Positions 45,411-57,619 of a stretch of DNA of 64,000 bases are shown piece by piece (position 1 is the stretch's first letter; each line of letters starts with the position of its first letter). The position numbers were made by a program, and so were the translations under genes. The DNA lies in the NCBI GenBank assembly GCA_038030265.1, contig CM075937.1, positions 39,970,198 through 40,034,197 on the forward strand. Direction: 5' to 3'. Under the pieces are notes generated by a model, which made no database searches, was not told the origin of the DNA, and saw only the letters and a list, made by a program, of their open reading frames with translations. The stretch comes from Corythucha ciliata (Eukaryota; Arthropoda; Insecta; Hemiptera; Tingidae).

Positions 45411-47083
45411 TTATTCTTTCTTCTCGTGAGCGAATTCTGTAACAAGAGATCCTCTGTAAAGATCCCAGCGTTTTTTTGTTGTTTTCAGCTGTGTATTGCT
45501 TACCGTTGATTGAAGACTCGTTTTCCTCGTCGTCTGCGTCCATAATATCCGCGCAACAGATCGAGTATAAAATTAACGAGAGAAACCCCAAGGGAAGACC
45601 AAATAACACCGTGGTGAGCACTGGGTTGCCTTTCCACATGTCGGCGAGAGTTGTGGTGGCCTGGTAGTAGGATCTGTAGAGTCTGACGGGAAGTGAATTT
45701 CCGCCGAACGCCTGGGCACGCGTCGTTAAAGCAAAAAAAAATCGACATAACCTAAAAAAATTAACTACTTACAGGCTCTGACTGATTGTGTACGGCAACG
45801 AGGAAGTCGTGTAATATTTCCCCGGTCACCGAAAAAGGATCTTTCCAGTTTGGAATGTGGTGGTGGTTCGTCGTAGAATTCACGACGATCAAATTCGGCA
45901 CGTCGAGCTTCTCCATAGCGATAGTATTGGCGAGTTCCGGTTGCCCTAACCACCCGAATTGAAACCATCGATGGAATTTATCTCGGTGTTTGTCAATCAC
46001 CGATTTGACGGAGTCCCTAAAACTAACAAAACAAAAAAACACGTTATGGGAGGGAGGGGTGAGAAGGGCCGCGTCACTTTTTACATACATGGTGTGCTGT
46101 TCGGGCAATTGTTCTAATTTGTTTTCCTCGACTACGGCCAACACCAAATATTTATTCGTCTGCATGATCTGATCAAAAAAGTATTGAGCGATTTTATTAT
46201 TCAGGCGAAACTAACTAAAATTACCTCGTGCATGTTTCCCCTCGTGACCTTGACAAAAGTTCCAAATCTTTCTGTGTTCACCCAATGACTTAAACTCGCG
46301 TTGACGTCTTTTCGTTCATCGTGTTCTATAAAGAACAATTTTGTCAGTTAAAAGCTCACTGCACACAGGAGAAGGGAGGGGCTGAACGAACCGAAAATAT
46401 AATTAGTGTCTTCCTTGAACACAACAACAGAAGGGTCGCCTCCAACGTCAACGTGCTGCGAAAAAAAAACAACAAAAGTTACCCCATTTTTTCGTTTTTA
46501 ATATCAACCATTTGTTTAATACCTTCTGAATTACGTCATGTGAAGTAGCATAAAAATAGCTGTGAGGCTGAAAACGTTCTGCTACGTCGTAAAATACTTC
46601 CTAAAACAGAGGACGACGCAAACTTATAATCCGTGTATAACTCGCTGCCTAGCTGTGAAAGAAATTACCCAAAGTGTCCCTTCGAAAGGACCGACGTAGA
46701 CGAAAAATATGTCCTGAGACGTTTTAAGACTGTCGAGACTCTCGTGACGTGTAATTCGCTGCACCGGAGGAACACTGACTCGTCGGGCAAAATGAACGAT
46801 TTCTTCTTTCGTTCGGTCACCGTTGAAAGTGAACTCTTTTTCTTCTCCTTTTAGACTGCAAATGGGCAAAATATTTTAGTTGACAATGAATAGGGGCGTG
46901 GGGGGGGGGGCAGTAATACAATTTGATCGTGGGATAGCCGGTAATGGAGAATAGTAAATTGACGTTCGTATATTTGGTGCAGTCAATTTTGCCGACTCGA
47001 ACGTTGGCGTTGAACAGTGATTGAGCGACATGAGCCCATACGGGTTCCAGGCGTTTGCAGTGCGCGCACCATGGAGCGTAAAA
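45411..47083 (-). CDS. TMX3: TMX3 exons 4-12
   Basis: Exon 4 opens FYAPWCAHCKRLEPVW. Exons 5-10 carry the a' to b-type domains. Exon 11 has the TM segment LTTVLFGLPLGFLSLILYS and ends SSIN. The last exon is a 26-nt mini-exon after TCTTGTTACAG giving EFAHEKKE and TAA. The lysine pair near the C-terminus resembles, without matching, the KKXX-type retrieval signal (human TMX3 ends KKKD). The alternative is reading through the exon 11 donor for about 30 more residues to a stop at 45367, which gives an implausible FFF-rich end. Confidence 0.9.
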
Positions 47084-50000
47084 CTGGAAGAAAAAATAAC
47101 GCCGAGATAAAAAACAAAAGGTTGTAGAATTAGTCTTGTACAGTAACTTAGCTAGGCAATGCGCCCTAAAAAAATCCAATTACGGAAAAATGACTAGATG
47201 CGTCCTAGTGGATGGCTAAGCTTGCTATTCATCCCTTCAAAATTGCTTTAGCGACCATTTGCAAACCGAAAGTGGCAAACTGGCTTTTCTCGTCCTCAAA
47301 TTGGTAAAACTGACTCTATGCGTCTCAAAAAATGGCTAACCTGACTATTCGCGCCAAAAAATGGCAAAACTGACTAATCGCGTCATGAAAATGACTTGAT
47401 TGTCAAATGGCGCCCGAAATATGCCGAAACCGTCAAATAACGTTTTTTGATACGGCAAACTGAACATTCGTGCCCCTAGAAATGGCTTGACGTAGTATTC
47501 GCGCCCTAAAAATGGTGAAATCGACTATTTGCGCCTACTGTACTTGTAATACTTGCCTATAGTGGAAACAATTACTAAATACGCTCTAATAGCGCTAAGC
47601 TTGCTTTTCGTGCCTTCAAAATTGCTTTAGTGACAATTAGCACCACAAACATTGCCAAACTGGCAATTCTCAGCCTGAAATTGACCCAAAAATGACTCTA
47701 TGTGCCATCCGAAATGGCTAAACTGACTATTCTCACTTTTAAAATGTCTGAACCGACGACACGTGCCCTGGAAATGGAGAAACTAACCATTTAGCGCTCC
47801 AAAAATAGGCCAAAATGACGTTTCACGTCTTAAAAATAACGAAACTGACGATTAGTACCCTAAAAATGGCCAGTGATGTACCATTCATGTCCATGACAAA
47901 CCATTCGCGCCTTCAAAATGGCTGACCTAACCGTTCGCACCAAAAATCTGTTGAAGCTAAACAGACAATAAAATGATCGTCCCCTGAAAATAGACAAACT
48001 GACTAGATTTACGCCTTGAAAATGTCCGTAATGACAATTTTTAACCATGAAAATATAATTATTAACGAAGGATTTCATTCAATTAATGCCTAAATTGACT
48101 ATTCATGCCCTAAAAATAGGGAAAATGAGTCTGTGAACCCTTAAAATGTCTCTAATTTTGCGCTTTGAAAATGGCTAATTCAACGATTCGTGCCCCAAAA
48201 ATGACTAAACTGGCTATTCACACTCGGCTAAACGCCCAAACCGATGATTCGTACCCTACAGACATAGCAAAACTCACGATTCAAGCCCTTAAAATGGCTA
48301 AACAGACCACATGCGCCTTGAAAATAGCAAAACTGAATACGTGCGCCATGAATTGGCAGAAATGACTATCTGCGCTCCCGAAAATGGCCAAAATGACTAT
48401 TCACAGTCTACAAATTGCAGAAATGGCTCAACGCGCCTAAAAATGTTTACTCAACAGACGATTCGCGCCTTGGAGATTCTTAAACCTTTGAGTGCTCCAA
48501 AAATCGCCAAACTATGACCATTGAAGCCTTGAAAAATTGGTTAAATAACGAGTCATGCCTTAAAAATATCCAAAATGGCCATTGACGCCCTAAAAATGGC
48601 GGACTGGCAATTCCTGCTCTAAAAACGGCCAAACTGAACATTCGCGCTTGACAGATGGCGTAACTGACGATTCGCTCCTTGTAAATTGCGAAACCGGGAG
48701 TATGCACCCATAAAATGGCTAAATTAACGTTTTCCGCCCTATTAGTAACAGAAACGACTCTACTCGCCTTGAAAATGCTTGAACTGAATCGATGGTTCAT
48801 GGCCAGAAAATACCTAAATTAACCATTCACGGCGTAGTAATGGCGAACGGTCAATTAACAGACTGAAAGTGGCTAAACCGATCATTTCCACCCTACAGAT
48901 AGCCTAACTGACGGTTTGCGTCGTAAAAATGTCTCAACTGACTATCTGGCTGCGCCCACAAAGATGGCCAAACTGGCTATTTGCAACCTAAAAATGGCAG
49001 AAATGACTCTGTGCACCCTAATAGTGGTAAAAATGGCTCAACGCCCTCCCCCCAACCAATGGCCAAACTGGCTATTCGCGACCTAAAAATAACATAAATT
49101 ACTCTAAGCACCCTAAAAATGGTACAAATGACTCAACGCACCCAAAAAATGGCCATGGCTATTCGTATTCCACACTGAAAACGGCAAACATGATCTACGC
49201 TCCGTAAAAATGATAAAAATGACTTAACGCGCCCCAAAAATTACCCAACTGACTATTCGCGTCATAATAATGGCAAAAATGACGATACGCGCCTAAAAAA
49301 TGGCAAACATGACTCTACGCGACTTAAAAATTGCCACTATTGCCCTATGCGCCGTAACAATTTGCTTGGCGGTTTGCGCCTTGAAAATGCTTAAACTGAA
49401 TCGATGAATCCCTAAAATAGCTAAATTGACCATTCACGCCCTAAAAATGGCAAACAGGCAATTCACATTCTAAAAATGGCCAAACTGATCACTCGCGCCT
49501 CACAGATAGCGTAACTGACGGTTTGTGTCATAAAAATGGCTCAACTGGTTATCTACCTGCGCCCAAAAAGATGGCCAAAATGGCTATTCGTGGCCTAAAT
49601 GGCTCTATGCACCCTAGAAATGTTAATAATGAATCAAGGCACACAAAAAAATTACCCAACTGGCTCTATTCGCGACCTAAAAACGGCAGAAATTACTCTA
49701 GGCACCATGGATATTTGCTAAACTACTGGCATGTTGTGCTTTGAAAATGCTTCAACCAACGATTATTGGCTTTAAAATGGCTAAACTGACCATTCGCGCC
49801 TTGAAAAAATTGCTAAACTGACGAGTCGTGCACTGTGAGTATTCAAACTGACTATTTCCTCCCTAAAAATGGCAAACTGACAATTAACGCTCTAATAACG
49901 GACAATCTTACCATTCACGCCCTGCAGATAGCATAGCTGACGTTTTTCGCCCTGAAAATGTCTCAGCTAACTCTTGATAAGTGCCAAAAATGACTCTATG

Positions 50001-51824
50001 CGCCCTATAAATGGCCAAACTGGTGATATGTGGCCTAAAAATGGCCACTTATCACAAATTCACTCCAAAAACGGGGAAACTGACGACTCACGCCTCGAAA
50101 ATGGCTCAAGTGCCTATATCGATCCCCCTCAAAAATGGGCAAACTGGGTTTTCGCACTCTTTTAAGGGTAGGTAATTGACAATTCGCGACCTAAAAACGG
50201 ATTAGGGGTCCCCCTTCGTACCTGCTAACCTCAATATCGGTCGGTTATCTAAAAGGGGGGGAGGGGGGTTGCTGTTGTCTGTGGCTTGCACTACCGAGTT
50301 TTTGACTCCAACATCATCAGACGTCTCCCTCGGCACACACAGACCTCACGTTGGACCGCTCTGTAGTCAAGAAAATCTGCCGAAACCAATATCGACGTGA
50401 AACGCTCATTCTTGGGCACTTAAAGGGGTGCTTACGGCGTCTTAGGTGCGTTACTGATACTGAGCGCAACCTGAGTCCACTTCAAATCTATTTGGAAAAA
50501 TCGCCTAAAATTTGAGGTTTACATCTTCTCAATTTTGGCGGAAAAGGCCAAAAAGGATACATAGGACGAACATGTGAATCTTGGGGGTTTTCATCACAGG
50601 GAAAACGATAATCGAGACAGATTTTCGGTATTTGATGAGGCATTGAATGGGTTCACACTCCGGTGCTTGGCCTCTACAGCCAAGGAAGAACCTTGATCGG
50701 CCACTTTGGACTCAATAAACTATAGTCCGTCAAGAAGAACATGAACCCGCGGCTAGCGCACTCATATTCGATTAGTTGCAACTTCTCTTCCCCCTACTTA
50801 AAGAATTGGTTGTCATACTGTTTACCAAAGATAAGTATTATTATCGTGCCGAGGTAAGGAAAAATAGCTAGAGGGGCTGAACCCAGGGAGGCGAGGTCCA
50901 CGTTTAACTTGACGGGCTACTACCACCGCGTTAAAAACTCATTTTCGGACACCTGAAGGGCGGTTGCGTCACTAGGCCGACTTTTTCATTAAAAAGTGCC
51001 CTTCGAAAAAAGGAAACGACCCTACTATTTCGCTCTAATCAAGAGGGACAGCGAGGCTTTGCTACTTCCTAATAAATTCAAGAAATTCTCTCATTTTACC
51101 AGCAGAACGAGACTGGATAAACGTCCAGACGCCACAACCGGAGCCCCATGGGCGTTGGGAGTCTTTTAGATTACTTTCAGCGTTGCTAGTCAATTTAGTA
51201 ACGCTTACGGTGCTAAGAAACAATAGGTCTATTCGTTTGTCGTCCCGGAGTACTCCGAGCATCACGAAATTTTGCAACCTCGTGGGTTATCATGTGAAAT
51301 AACGCGAAAAAATAATGAAAGGTTAGTACTTTCAGTGCTAATAGTGCAGCTCCGGGCGACAAACGAATAGACCTAATAATTATGGCAATTATGGGGGGGG
51401 GGGCATTTTGACCTCTTGGCCTGGGATGACGGCTTCGCATCCGCCCTTTTGGCAATCAATGACGAGGAAAACACACTGACAGCTTCAGCCGTCCTCTCGG
51501 TCACTAGCTTACCATAAAACGAATGCAAGTTCTTACTATGTCTAAGCAAACTCACCATAATCAGCCAATTGTTGTCTTTTCGTACTTCTAAGAATCTGGA
51601 AGACGAAAGTGTTTTATTGCAACCCGCTTTGTCAATACATGCGAAAGAGTATGCTCATACAAATTTTTACCTGTCGCTTAGCTCCAGAACCCTTGAGCAC
51701 TTGATTGAACCAGCGTAGAACCCTTAAAAGCCCCGAAAAAGACACATTTTTAGAGACAGGCTGTTGATGTCCTAGCCCAATGGTGGTACTTACCTAATAA
51801 AACTAGAAGCGAATACGTTTTCAT
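45411..51824 (-). CDS. TMX3: TMX3, ER thioredoxin-related transmembrane protein, 12 exons, 424 aa
   Basis: ER-membrane member of the protein disulfide isomerase family. Exons (minus): 51824-51794, 51722-51671, 51595-51556, 47083-46920, 46855-46669, 46600-46523, 46455-46392, 46325-46225, 46168-46089, 46016-45773, 45711-45504, 45436-45411. All GT-AG, phases agree (1275 nt). Signal peptide MKTYSLLVLLGFYAGS; thioredoxin domain with VLELSDRFLEVR and the redox centre WCAHC (C47, C50) plus GYPTIK; inactive thioredoxin-like domains (FFVYVG, PSVVVFKED, FHRWFQFGW, DVPNLIVVN); one TM helix at about 379-400; acidic cytosolic tail. Human TMX3 has CGHC and is 454 aa. Intron 3 (4.5 kb) is filled by a family C array; the others are 56-75 nt. 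Confidence 0.93.
47185..50200 (+). repeat. Minisatellite family C, main array (TMX3 intron 3)
   Basis: About 3 kb, near a hundred degenerate units close to AAACTGACTATTCGCG followed by CCCTAAAAATGGC. Longer segments are repeated inside the array (the block ctgacggtttgcgtc...caactgactatctgcctgcgccca occurs near 48910 and 49515), so multi-unit duplication happened. Confidence 0.85.
50201..51555. other. TMX3 intron 3, unique part
   Basis: No exon recognised. It contains a foldback at 51225-51374 and a G9 run near 51394. Confidence 0.4.
51225..51374. mobile_element. Foldback MITE
   Basis: aggtctattcgtttgtcg at the left and cgacaaacgaatagacct at the right are perfect inverted repeats, continuing inward through tcccggag / ctccggg. 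Outer limits are uncertain. Confidence 0.65.
51556..51824 (-). CDS. TMX3: TMX3 exons 1-3 (signal peptide and start of thioredoxin domain)
   Basis: Three very short exons (31, 52 and 40 nt) found by phase and homology: MKTYSLLVLL|GFYAGSIKCSRVLELSDR|FLEVRKDNNWLIM|FYAPWC. They match the human order (signal, VEDLDESF, NDDIWLVDFYAPWC). Confidence 0.9.
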
Positions 51825-52148
51825 GACTAGAAATTTATTCAAAAACCGTCGAATTAACGTGTTATTCTCAAAATTTTGTTAGTTTTCCCCTCAAAAACAT
51901 CATCAGCACTCGTTTAAACTTAATTTTGATAAAATTGTCACTCACTAATCAAAGCATGCCTACACGCCTACAGGCCTACCAGAGGAATCAGGCCAACCAG
52001 TCCCGCCCCCGCCCGCCCATCAACTAACAGTGATAACTTGATAAGGTCCTTGTTCTTATGTGGAAGTGCTCCATATGCCCCTCGTTTTAAATCATCGGGT
52101 GACTTGTTGAATTTCATACATCCGGACGAATTTTGTCGATTTTAAAAA
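51825..52148. promoter_or_regulatory. Shared TMX3/SRP68 bidirectional promoter
   Basis: 324 bp separate the two divergent start codons. A GC-box cluster CCCGCCCCCGCCCGCCC lies at 52002-52019, beside GGCCAACC, typical of housekeeping divergent promoters. The 5' UTRs of both genes must also fit here. Confidence 0.65.
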
Positions 52149-53418
52149 ATGGTTGTGGCTGAAGGTCCGGCGAACGTCGTCGAAAAACACGAGGAAAACG
52201 ACGAGATGGAGGACGAGGAGACAACCCCCGTCAAACAGGGTCCTGTCTTCAGCCTAGAAAGTGAGTAAAAATCTAATTTGTAAAGCGTTTTCCTGGTTTT
52301 AATGAGAGCGAACTCAAAGTTTTAAAGATAATAACGGACGCGCAGCAACAGCATGGTCTCCGACACAGCGATTATCAAAGGTACCGCGGGTACTGTACAA
52401 GGAGGATACAGCGGCTGAGGAAGACTTTGCACATACCCCAAGGGGATCGGCGTCATTTCAAGAAGAAAGACGTCACTGAGGCTCATTTGAAGGAGGAAAA
52501 GTAAGTTCTACGTTTTGCCGGACCAATTTTGTGTCCCTTTGATTAGCACCTGAACTCAAGGGTTGCCAGATTGCCAAGGCTCTTCTCCCGGAGATATGCA
52601 TGTTCGGTTAGGGAGGGGGGTTACATACGTACGCTCAAAGGGCCAGTCTATACTATTTGAACACAAAGGCCAACCTGGATTAATTGGACCAAAGGGCTTA
52701 CCTAAAATCAGTTAGAGGTCCTAAATCGGTGGGGCCGATCTGAAATTTCTCGAGCATGTTTTAGGGTCAGCCTGCATACTTCGCTCATTCATTTTATACA
52801 GTGGTGGCCAAACATTCTGCGGAGTGATGAGTCTTTTTGGTTAGGGCTTCTATCCAGAGGAGAGCACACCTATCCTCGGGCCATTCCAGTTAATCGACAA
52901 CCCTGAAAATTTTGGTCTGCGATCCAAAAATGGGCTGTTCGGCTTCAAAATCAGAATTATGTCCTCAAAGTTCTTCGCTGTTCAAAAAGCAATTTCGAGG
53001 GATTGTCTCATTTAAATAGTCACTTTCGCGGATTTAGCTCATTCAAACCCGGAACTTCACCCGCCCCTGACCACCACGGAAAGTTAAATTCCTGGAAAAA
53101 CACGAAATTCGGACAAATTGATGAGTTTTCCTTGGTTGGTCGGGTGTGGGAGGGCTTTTTATGCGCCCTCCTTTGAGCTGAACCTTGAATCAGCGCCTGG
53201 TTGAGTCGTTTGGTTCGAGCGTTTGGTGTTAGAGCTTTCTGAGTGTTTCCTGGTTAGAGCTTCCCGTGGTAAGCATTTCGTTGTTTGAGCGTTTCGTGGC
53301 AACAGCTTTTTGTGGTGAGGGCATTTTGGGGGAAAACGTTTTGTGGTCTGACTGTTTTGGTAAGTAGAGCTGTTTGCGGATCAAAATTGTGACAAAGCTC
53401 TGATTTGGGCTAAATTTG

Positions 53419-53451
<33 letters not shown>

Positions 53452-56400
53452 AAGAAAGAAAAAAAAAGCATTCCGGGCTAAAATGGAGAACAAGCGTTTA
53501 ATCGCTGTTAAAATTGAGAAAAAAACGCTAATTCGTTGATATATGTGAATACACCGTTAATTCTCTGCTAAAATGGGTACAAAGTGCAGCGAACAATCGC
53601 TGATTCTCTGCTAAAATTGTGAAAACCCGCTGATTTAAAGGTGCATGCTGATAAGTCGCCAATTCGCAACTTCCACGGGTTACTTTCATGGCTGAAATTG
53701 AGAAAAAAGCTAATGAGCGCTAAAATTGAAAAAACAAAAACAAAAAAAAACGTAAATTCGCGGCTATAAATTTGGAAAAAGCGCTAATTCACGGCTAAAT
53801 GTAAAGACATCGCTGATTTACTGCTGAAGTTCAAGAAGCTTATTCGTGGCTAAATATGAACGCTATTCGCAAAATTTGCTGCTGAAATCGTGATAGGCGG
53901 TTTGCTGTGGTTTTGGAGTTCTACAAGGTGGTTCATTTTGTTTCTTCAATGCTCACAAAAAACGAATATGATTAGTTTTTGAGGCTGAATTTTCCGGAGT
54001 AACTTAAGTGAAAACCGATTTTCGCCGATTTCGAACGCTAAAAACCATATTTGAAGGTGTTAGTTACTTTAAAAAATCAATTTCTCGTAGTTCAGTCTAG
54101 AAAAAAAAAAGCCACTTCGTGGATTTTTGTCGCTAAAACCAAATTTTCAGGTTGCCTACCGGCTCACTAAAAATTCGATTTAGTGGGTTTCGTTGTTGAA
54201 AAATTAATTTTGTGAGGTTGCCTATTTCAATAACCAATTTTGGTGATTTTTTTCGCCAAAAAACCATTTTCCTCGTTCTGGCTTCCGCGGGTTTCACTCT
54301 GAAAATCATTTTCGCGGATCTGGGTCACTAAAAAATCAATTACGTGGGATTGGCATCAATTTCGCTCATTCTATACACTTAAAACCCCAATTTCCACAAG
54401 TCCATCATGCTAAAAACTGGACCTATAAAAAATCGCGTATTCCGCTCTCTAAAATCCATTTTTCTTGGATTTCGGACTCTAAAAAACTATTTACGGTGGT
54501 ATGACTCACTATAAAAACCCATTTTCGATGCTTACGCTCGCTAAAAAACATTTTAACGGGTTCGGCTCGCTAAAAGAAATCCATTTTTTTTTGTGTTTGT
54601 GTTGCTTAAAATTAAATTTCGCGAGGTTAACTCAATCATGAACCATTTTCGTGGGTTTTGCAGCACGGCTAAGAACGCATTATCGTAGTTGACTAAAACG
54701 GCAATTACGTTGAATTTTGCTCTCCAAACAATCGCATTGTCGCGAGCCTGGCCTTCACTACAAACACGATTTGGCGGGGCTGCCTCATTGGAACTCACTT
54801 TGGAAAAATTGATTTTTGGCTTTGTGAAAAACTCCCTATTTCGCGAGTTCAGCAAAGAGATAATTGCGCGGATAATTTAGCTCGCTGGAAACACAACTTT
54901 GGTGTATAGCTGGTTCGTGCGGGGGGGGGGAGGCGAATTTGAAACATGTTCAGCCCTCTACGCAAGGCATGTACAGAACACTGAAGTCTAGCTTTGAGTG
55001 GAAGGCGGGAGTCCCTGAGACGTCATGGGAGAACGTATAATTAACGTAGTTTGGACGATTTTTTTCAAAGAGTCACTAGTTAAAACTCCCTGGGCCGTAC
55101 TCTATAATTTATTCACCCCCCCCCCCTTTCCACACAGGGTTCTCTTGATTCCGCTCATGCTGTCCGAGAGGTGTTGGGGTTACGCCATGCAACTTCGTCA
55201 AGAGTCGAACACTGAGCCGAGGAAAAGATTTCACCTCGTCAGCAAGTTGAAAAAAGCGATTCACTACGCCGAGCAACTCGAAGCTCTTTGCCAGGTAGAA
55301 AATTTTAGGATCTCAGCAGCCCTAACGCAGCTCACTTTGTTATTTTTTAAATTATTTTATTGTTCAAAGTCCGAACTATGCGACGCAAGATCCAAACTGG
55401 AATCGCAGGCTTATGCGGCGTGGATTCGAGGAAGTTTTCACTTCGAGGTGAAGGCATGGAAGGAGGCTATGGACAACTTTCAGCAAGCTCAGTAAGACCC
55501 CTCCCCCCCATTCTAATCAATTTTTTCCAGGCGGTCGGCTTTTTATAACTTTTATTTATTTTATGGCAGAGTCGTGTACGAGAAATTATGTTCCGCCGTT
55601 AACGACTCTGACGAATCAATTTATAAAGCGAAATGCGAGGAGCTGGTTCCAAGCCTTCGCTACTGCGCCTACAGCGTGGGTGACAATACCGCTATCAAGG
55701 ATTTGAAATCATTGCAGGGCGTCGCTCACGGTGACATTCTCGACACTTTGGACGTACGTTCGCTTTGAGATAGTGATGGCGGCCGGGGGGAGGGGGGTGC
55801 GATTTCAGTTTTATTTTGAAACGGCTTCTTTATAGCGCTTAATGGCTGAAGCTCGTCTGAAAGACGGTGACAGTAAACGTGAAGTGACTTGGCGAGGCAA
55901 GTCGTTTCCAGTTCGACCGCAGTCGGTGTGCGCTTTTCTGGTCGCCGAAGAGGAAATGGCCAAGGTCGTCGATGATCCAACTGAGGCCAATATCGACGGT
56001 TTGGAGCGTCACGTTATTAACTGCAAGGACGCGATCGCGTCTGTCCGCGATGAAATGGCTGTAAGAATCTTGTGAAATAATTGTGTTTTGCCGTGATTTT
56101 TAATTTGTTTTTCCTTTGTTCCTTGTTAGAAAAACAAAGAAGGCGCAGCGTCACTTCAACCTCTTCTTACATACTTGACCTACATCCGTTTGAACCGCAG
56201 CAATCAGCGTACTTTATTGATGATCAATAAAATGTATCAAGGAGATAAAAACAAACCGCAGGATTTGATTCGTCTGTACGAGCTCATCATACAAAATCTG
56301 AATGAAATGCAACAGTTGACCGGCATGGAGAACGATGCCGACTATCAGGCAGGACTCGTCGCTGAAATGACCACTTATAAAGCCCACCGGTGCTTCTACA

Positions 56401-56953
56401 TTGGTGAAGCGTTGGCGGCCGCCAAGAAATTCCGCGAAGCTCTGGCTCTGTATGAAAAAGCCCAGGGGTACTGTCAGCGTGGTAAACGTTTACCGTTAAG
56501 CGACAAAGTGTCGGCGGCTAAAACTTCCTGCCTCGCTCAAGCCGTTCTTCAAGCTCAGGAGCAGAGCAAGGCGGGTGCCGGTGGTTCGTCGTCGATTCAA
56601 TCGATTCTAGAACGAAAACAACACGCTCCGAAAGTGAGTTCATACCACAACTCCCCCCCCCCCCCCACAAATTTTGCTAACATGTTTCTTTCCTTTTCTC
56701 AAAGGTTGCCCTCGAAGATCGTTTGGACGAATATCTCGAAGATTCCAAGTTGGCAAGCAAGCAAGCGTTGATTATGAAACTTCCGCCTGAAATGAAGCCG
56801 ATTACGTGCAAACCGTTGTATTTCGACGTCGCCATGAACTATTTGTCGTATCCCCAGGTGGACGAGACGAAGGCGGACAAGAAAGCGGGAGCTCAGTCGT
56901 CCATTACTGGTCTGGTTAAGGGTTGGTGGGGTTGGGGTGGTGGTTCTAAGTAG
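52149..56953 (+). CDS. SRP68: Signal recognition particle subunit SRP68, 8 exons, 577 aa
   Basis: Binds SRP RNA and SRP72 in the particle that targets ribosomes to the ER. Exons: 52149-52260, 52320-52500, 55138-55294, 55370-55491, 55570-55753, 55836-56060, 56130-56633, 56705-56953. All GT-AG, phases agree (1734 nt). After an acidic N-terminus comes the RNA-binding domain: QQQHGLRHSDYQRYRGYC, RRIQRLRKTL, YAMQLRQESNTEPRKRFHL. The middle is TPR-like helical (YEKLCSA, LRYCAYSVGD, VTWRGKSFPV, NKPQDLIRLYELI, YKAHRCFYIGEAL). The C-terminus (MKPITCKPLYFDVAMNYLSYP, then a W/G-rich end) is the SRP72-contact region. Human SRP68 is 627 aa; the difference is mainly its glycine-rich N-terminus. Intron 2 is 2.6 kb of repeats. 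Confidence 0.96.
52501..55137 (+). repeat. SRP68 intron 2: mixture of minisatellite families B, D and A
   Basis: B-type units at about 52960-53060; inverted D-type units (GTTAGAGCTT, TTTGTGGT) at 53170-53370; A32 run at 53420-53449; family A array at 53465-53900; variant family B array with GGTTTCGCTCGCTAAAAA spacing at 53990-54900. The intron ends with a C11 run 15 bp before the acceptor. No exon inside. Confidence 0.7.
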
Positions 56954-57030
56954 GTTGACCATTTTGCTAATTTTTATCTGAACGTTCGAGGTCTGAGAGG
57001 CGGAGTGTGCAAGTTTTATTCTTTATTTTC

Positions 57031-57036
57031 ATTAAA
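57031..57036 (+). terminator. Probable SRP68 poly(A) signal ATTAAA
   Basis: ATTAAA 77 bp after the SRP68 stop, followed by AT-rich sequence. Confidence 0.45.
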
Positions 57037-57619
57037 TGAAGTGGTAATATGGAAAAAAAAAATACATTGGAAGGAGTGGGGTGCGTTACTGAAAATTGGG
57101 CGGTTTTATGAGTTCCTGGACCATAATCATTCGAGAAATGCGGCCAATCACTTCCAAAGTACAGTTGAGCGATCCATGAAGTAGCCAAAAATTAGCACTT
57201 TGAGTTGTTTTTGTCGGCTCCAGGGGTGCTCTAGAGCGAATGGTCTCGACAGTTCCCTCTAGAGGTGTTTCGAGATCAGCGTGTGTTGAGCCCCCCCCCC
57301 CCCCCAATGAGGCAGTTGGTTAATAACGTCTTGAAAAAAAAAACGACCTATTTTATTGTTCGCTTCTCTAGTACACACCCGGTGGTACTCCAATAATTAA
57401 AAGTAACGTTTTCTCCTGAAAAGTCCAAAGAGCTTCGTTGGACGAACGAATGGTTTTCGATGTTTTTTTCCTCTGGGGAATTACATTTGAGTCTGAGTGA
57501 ATTTTGAGCCAAACTCGGTGTCTTTCTAAAACAAAAAACAATTGAATCATTTTTTCTGGCTAAAAAAAATAATAATAAAAATTGCTTGCTTGACGATGAG
57601 AAGTGAATCTGATGGAATG
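57037..57619. other. Intergenic between convergent SRP68 and the GPCR
   Basis: 3' flanks of both genes. It holds a minus-strand AATAAA at 57357..57352, a plausible receptor poly(A) signal 263 nt past its stop, and a C15 run at about 57292-57305. Confidence 0.5.

Noticed and set aside
51890..51925. CTGATGA near GAAAAC on the minus strand upstream of TMX3
   Set aside because: Resembles a hammerhead core by letters but no stem II pairs, and it lies in the promoter region.
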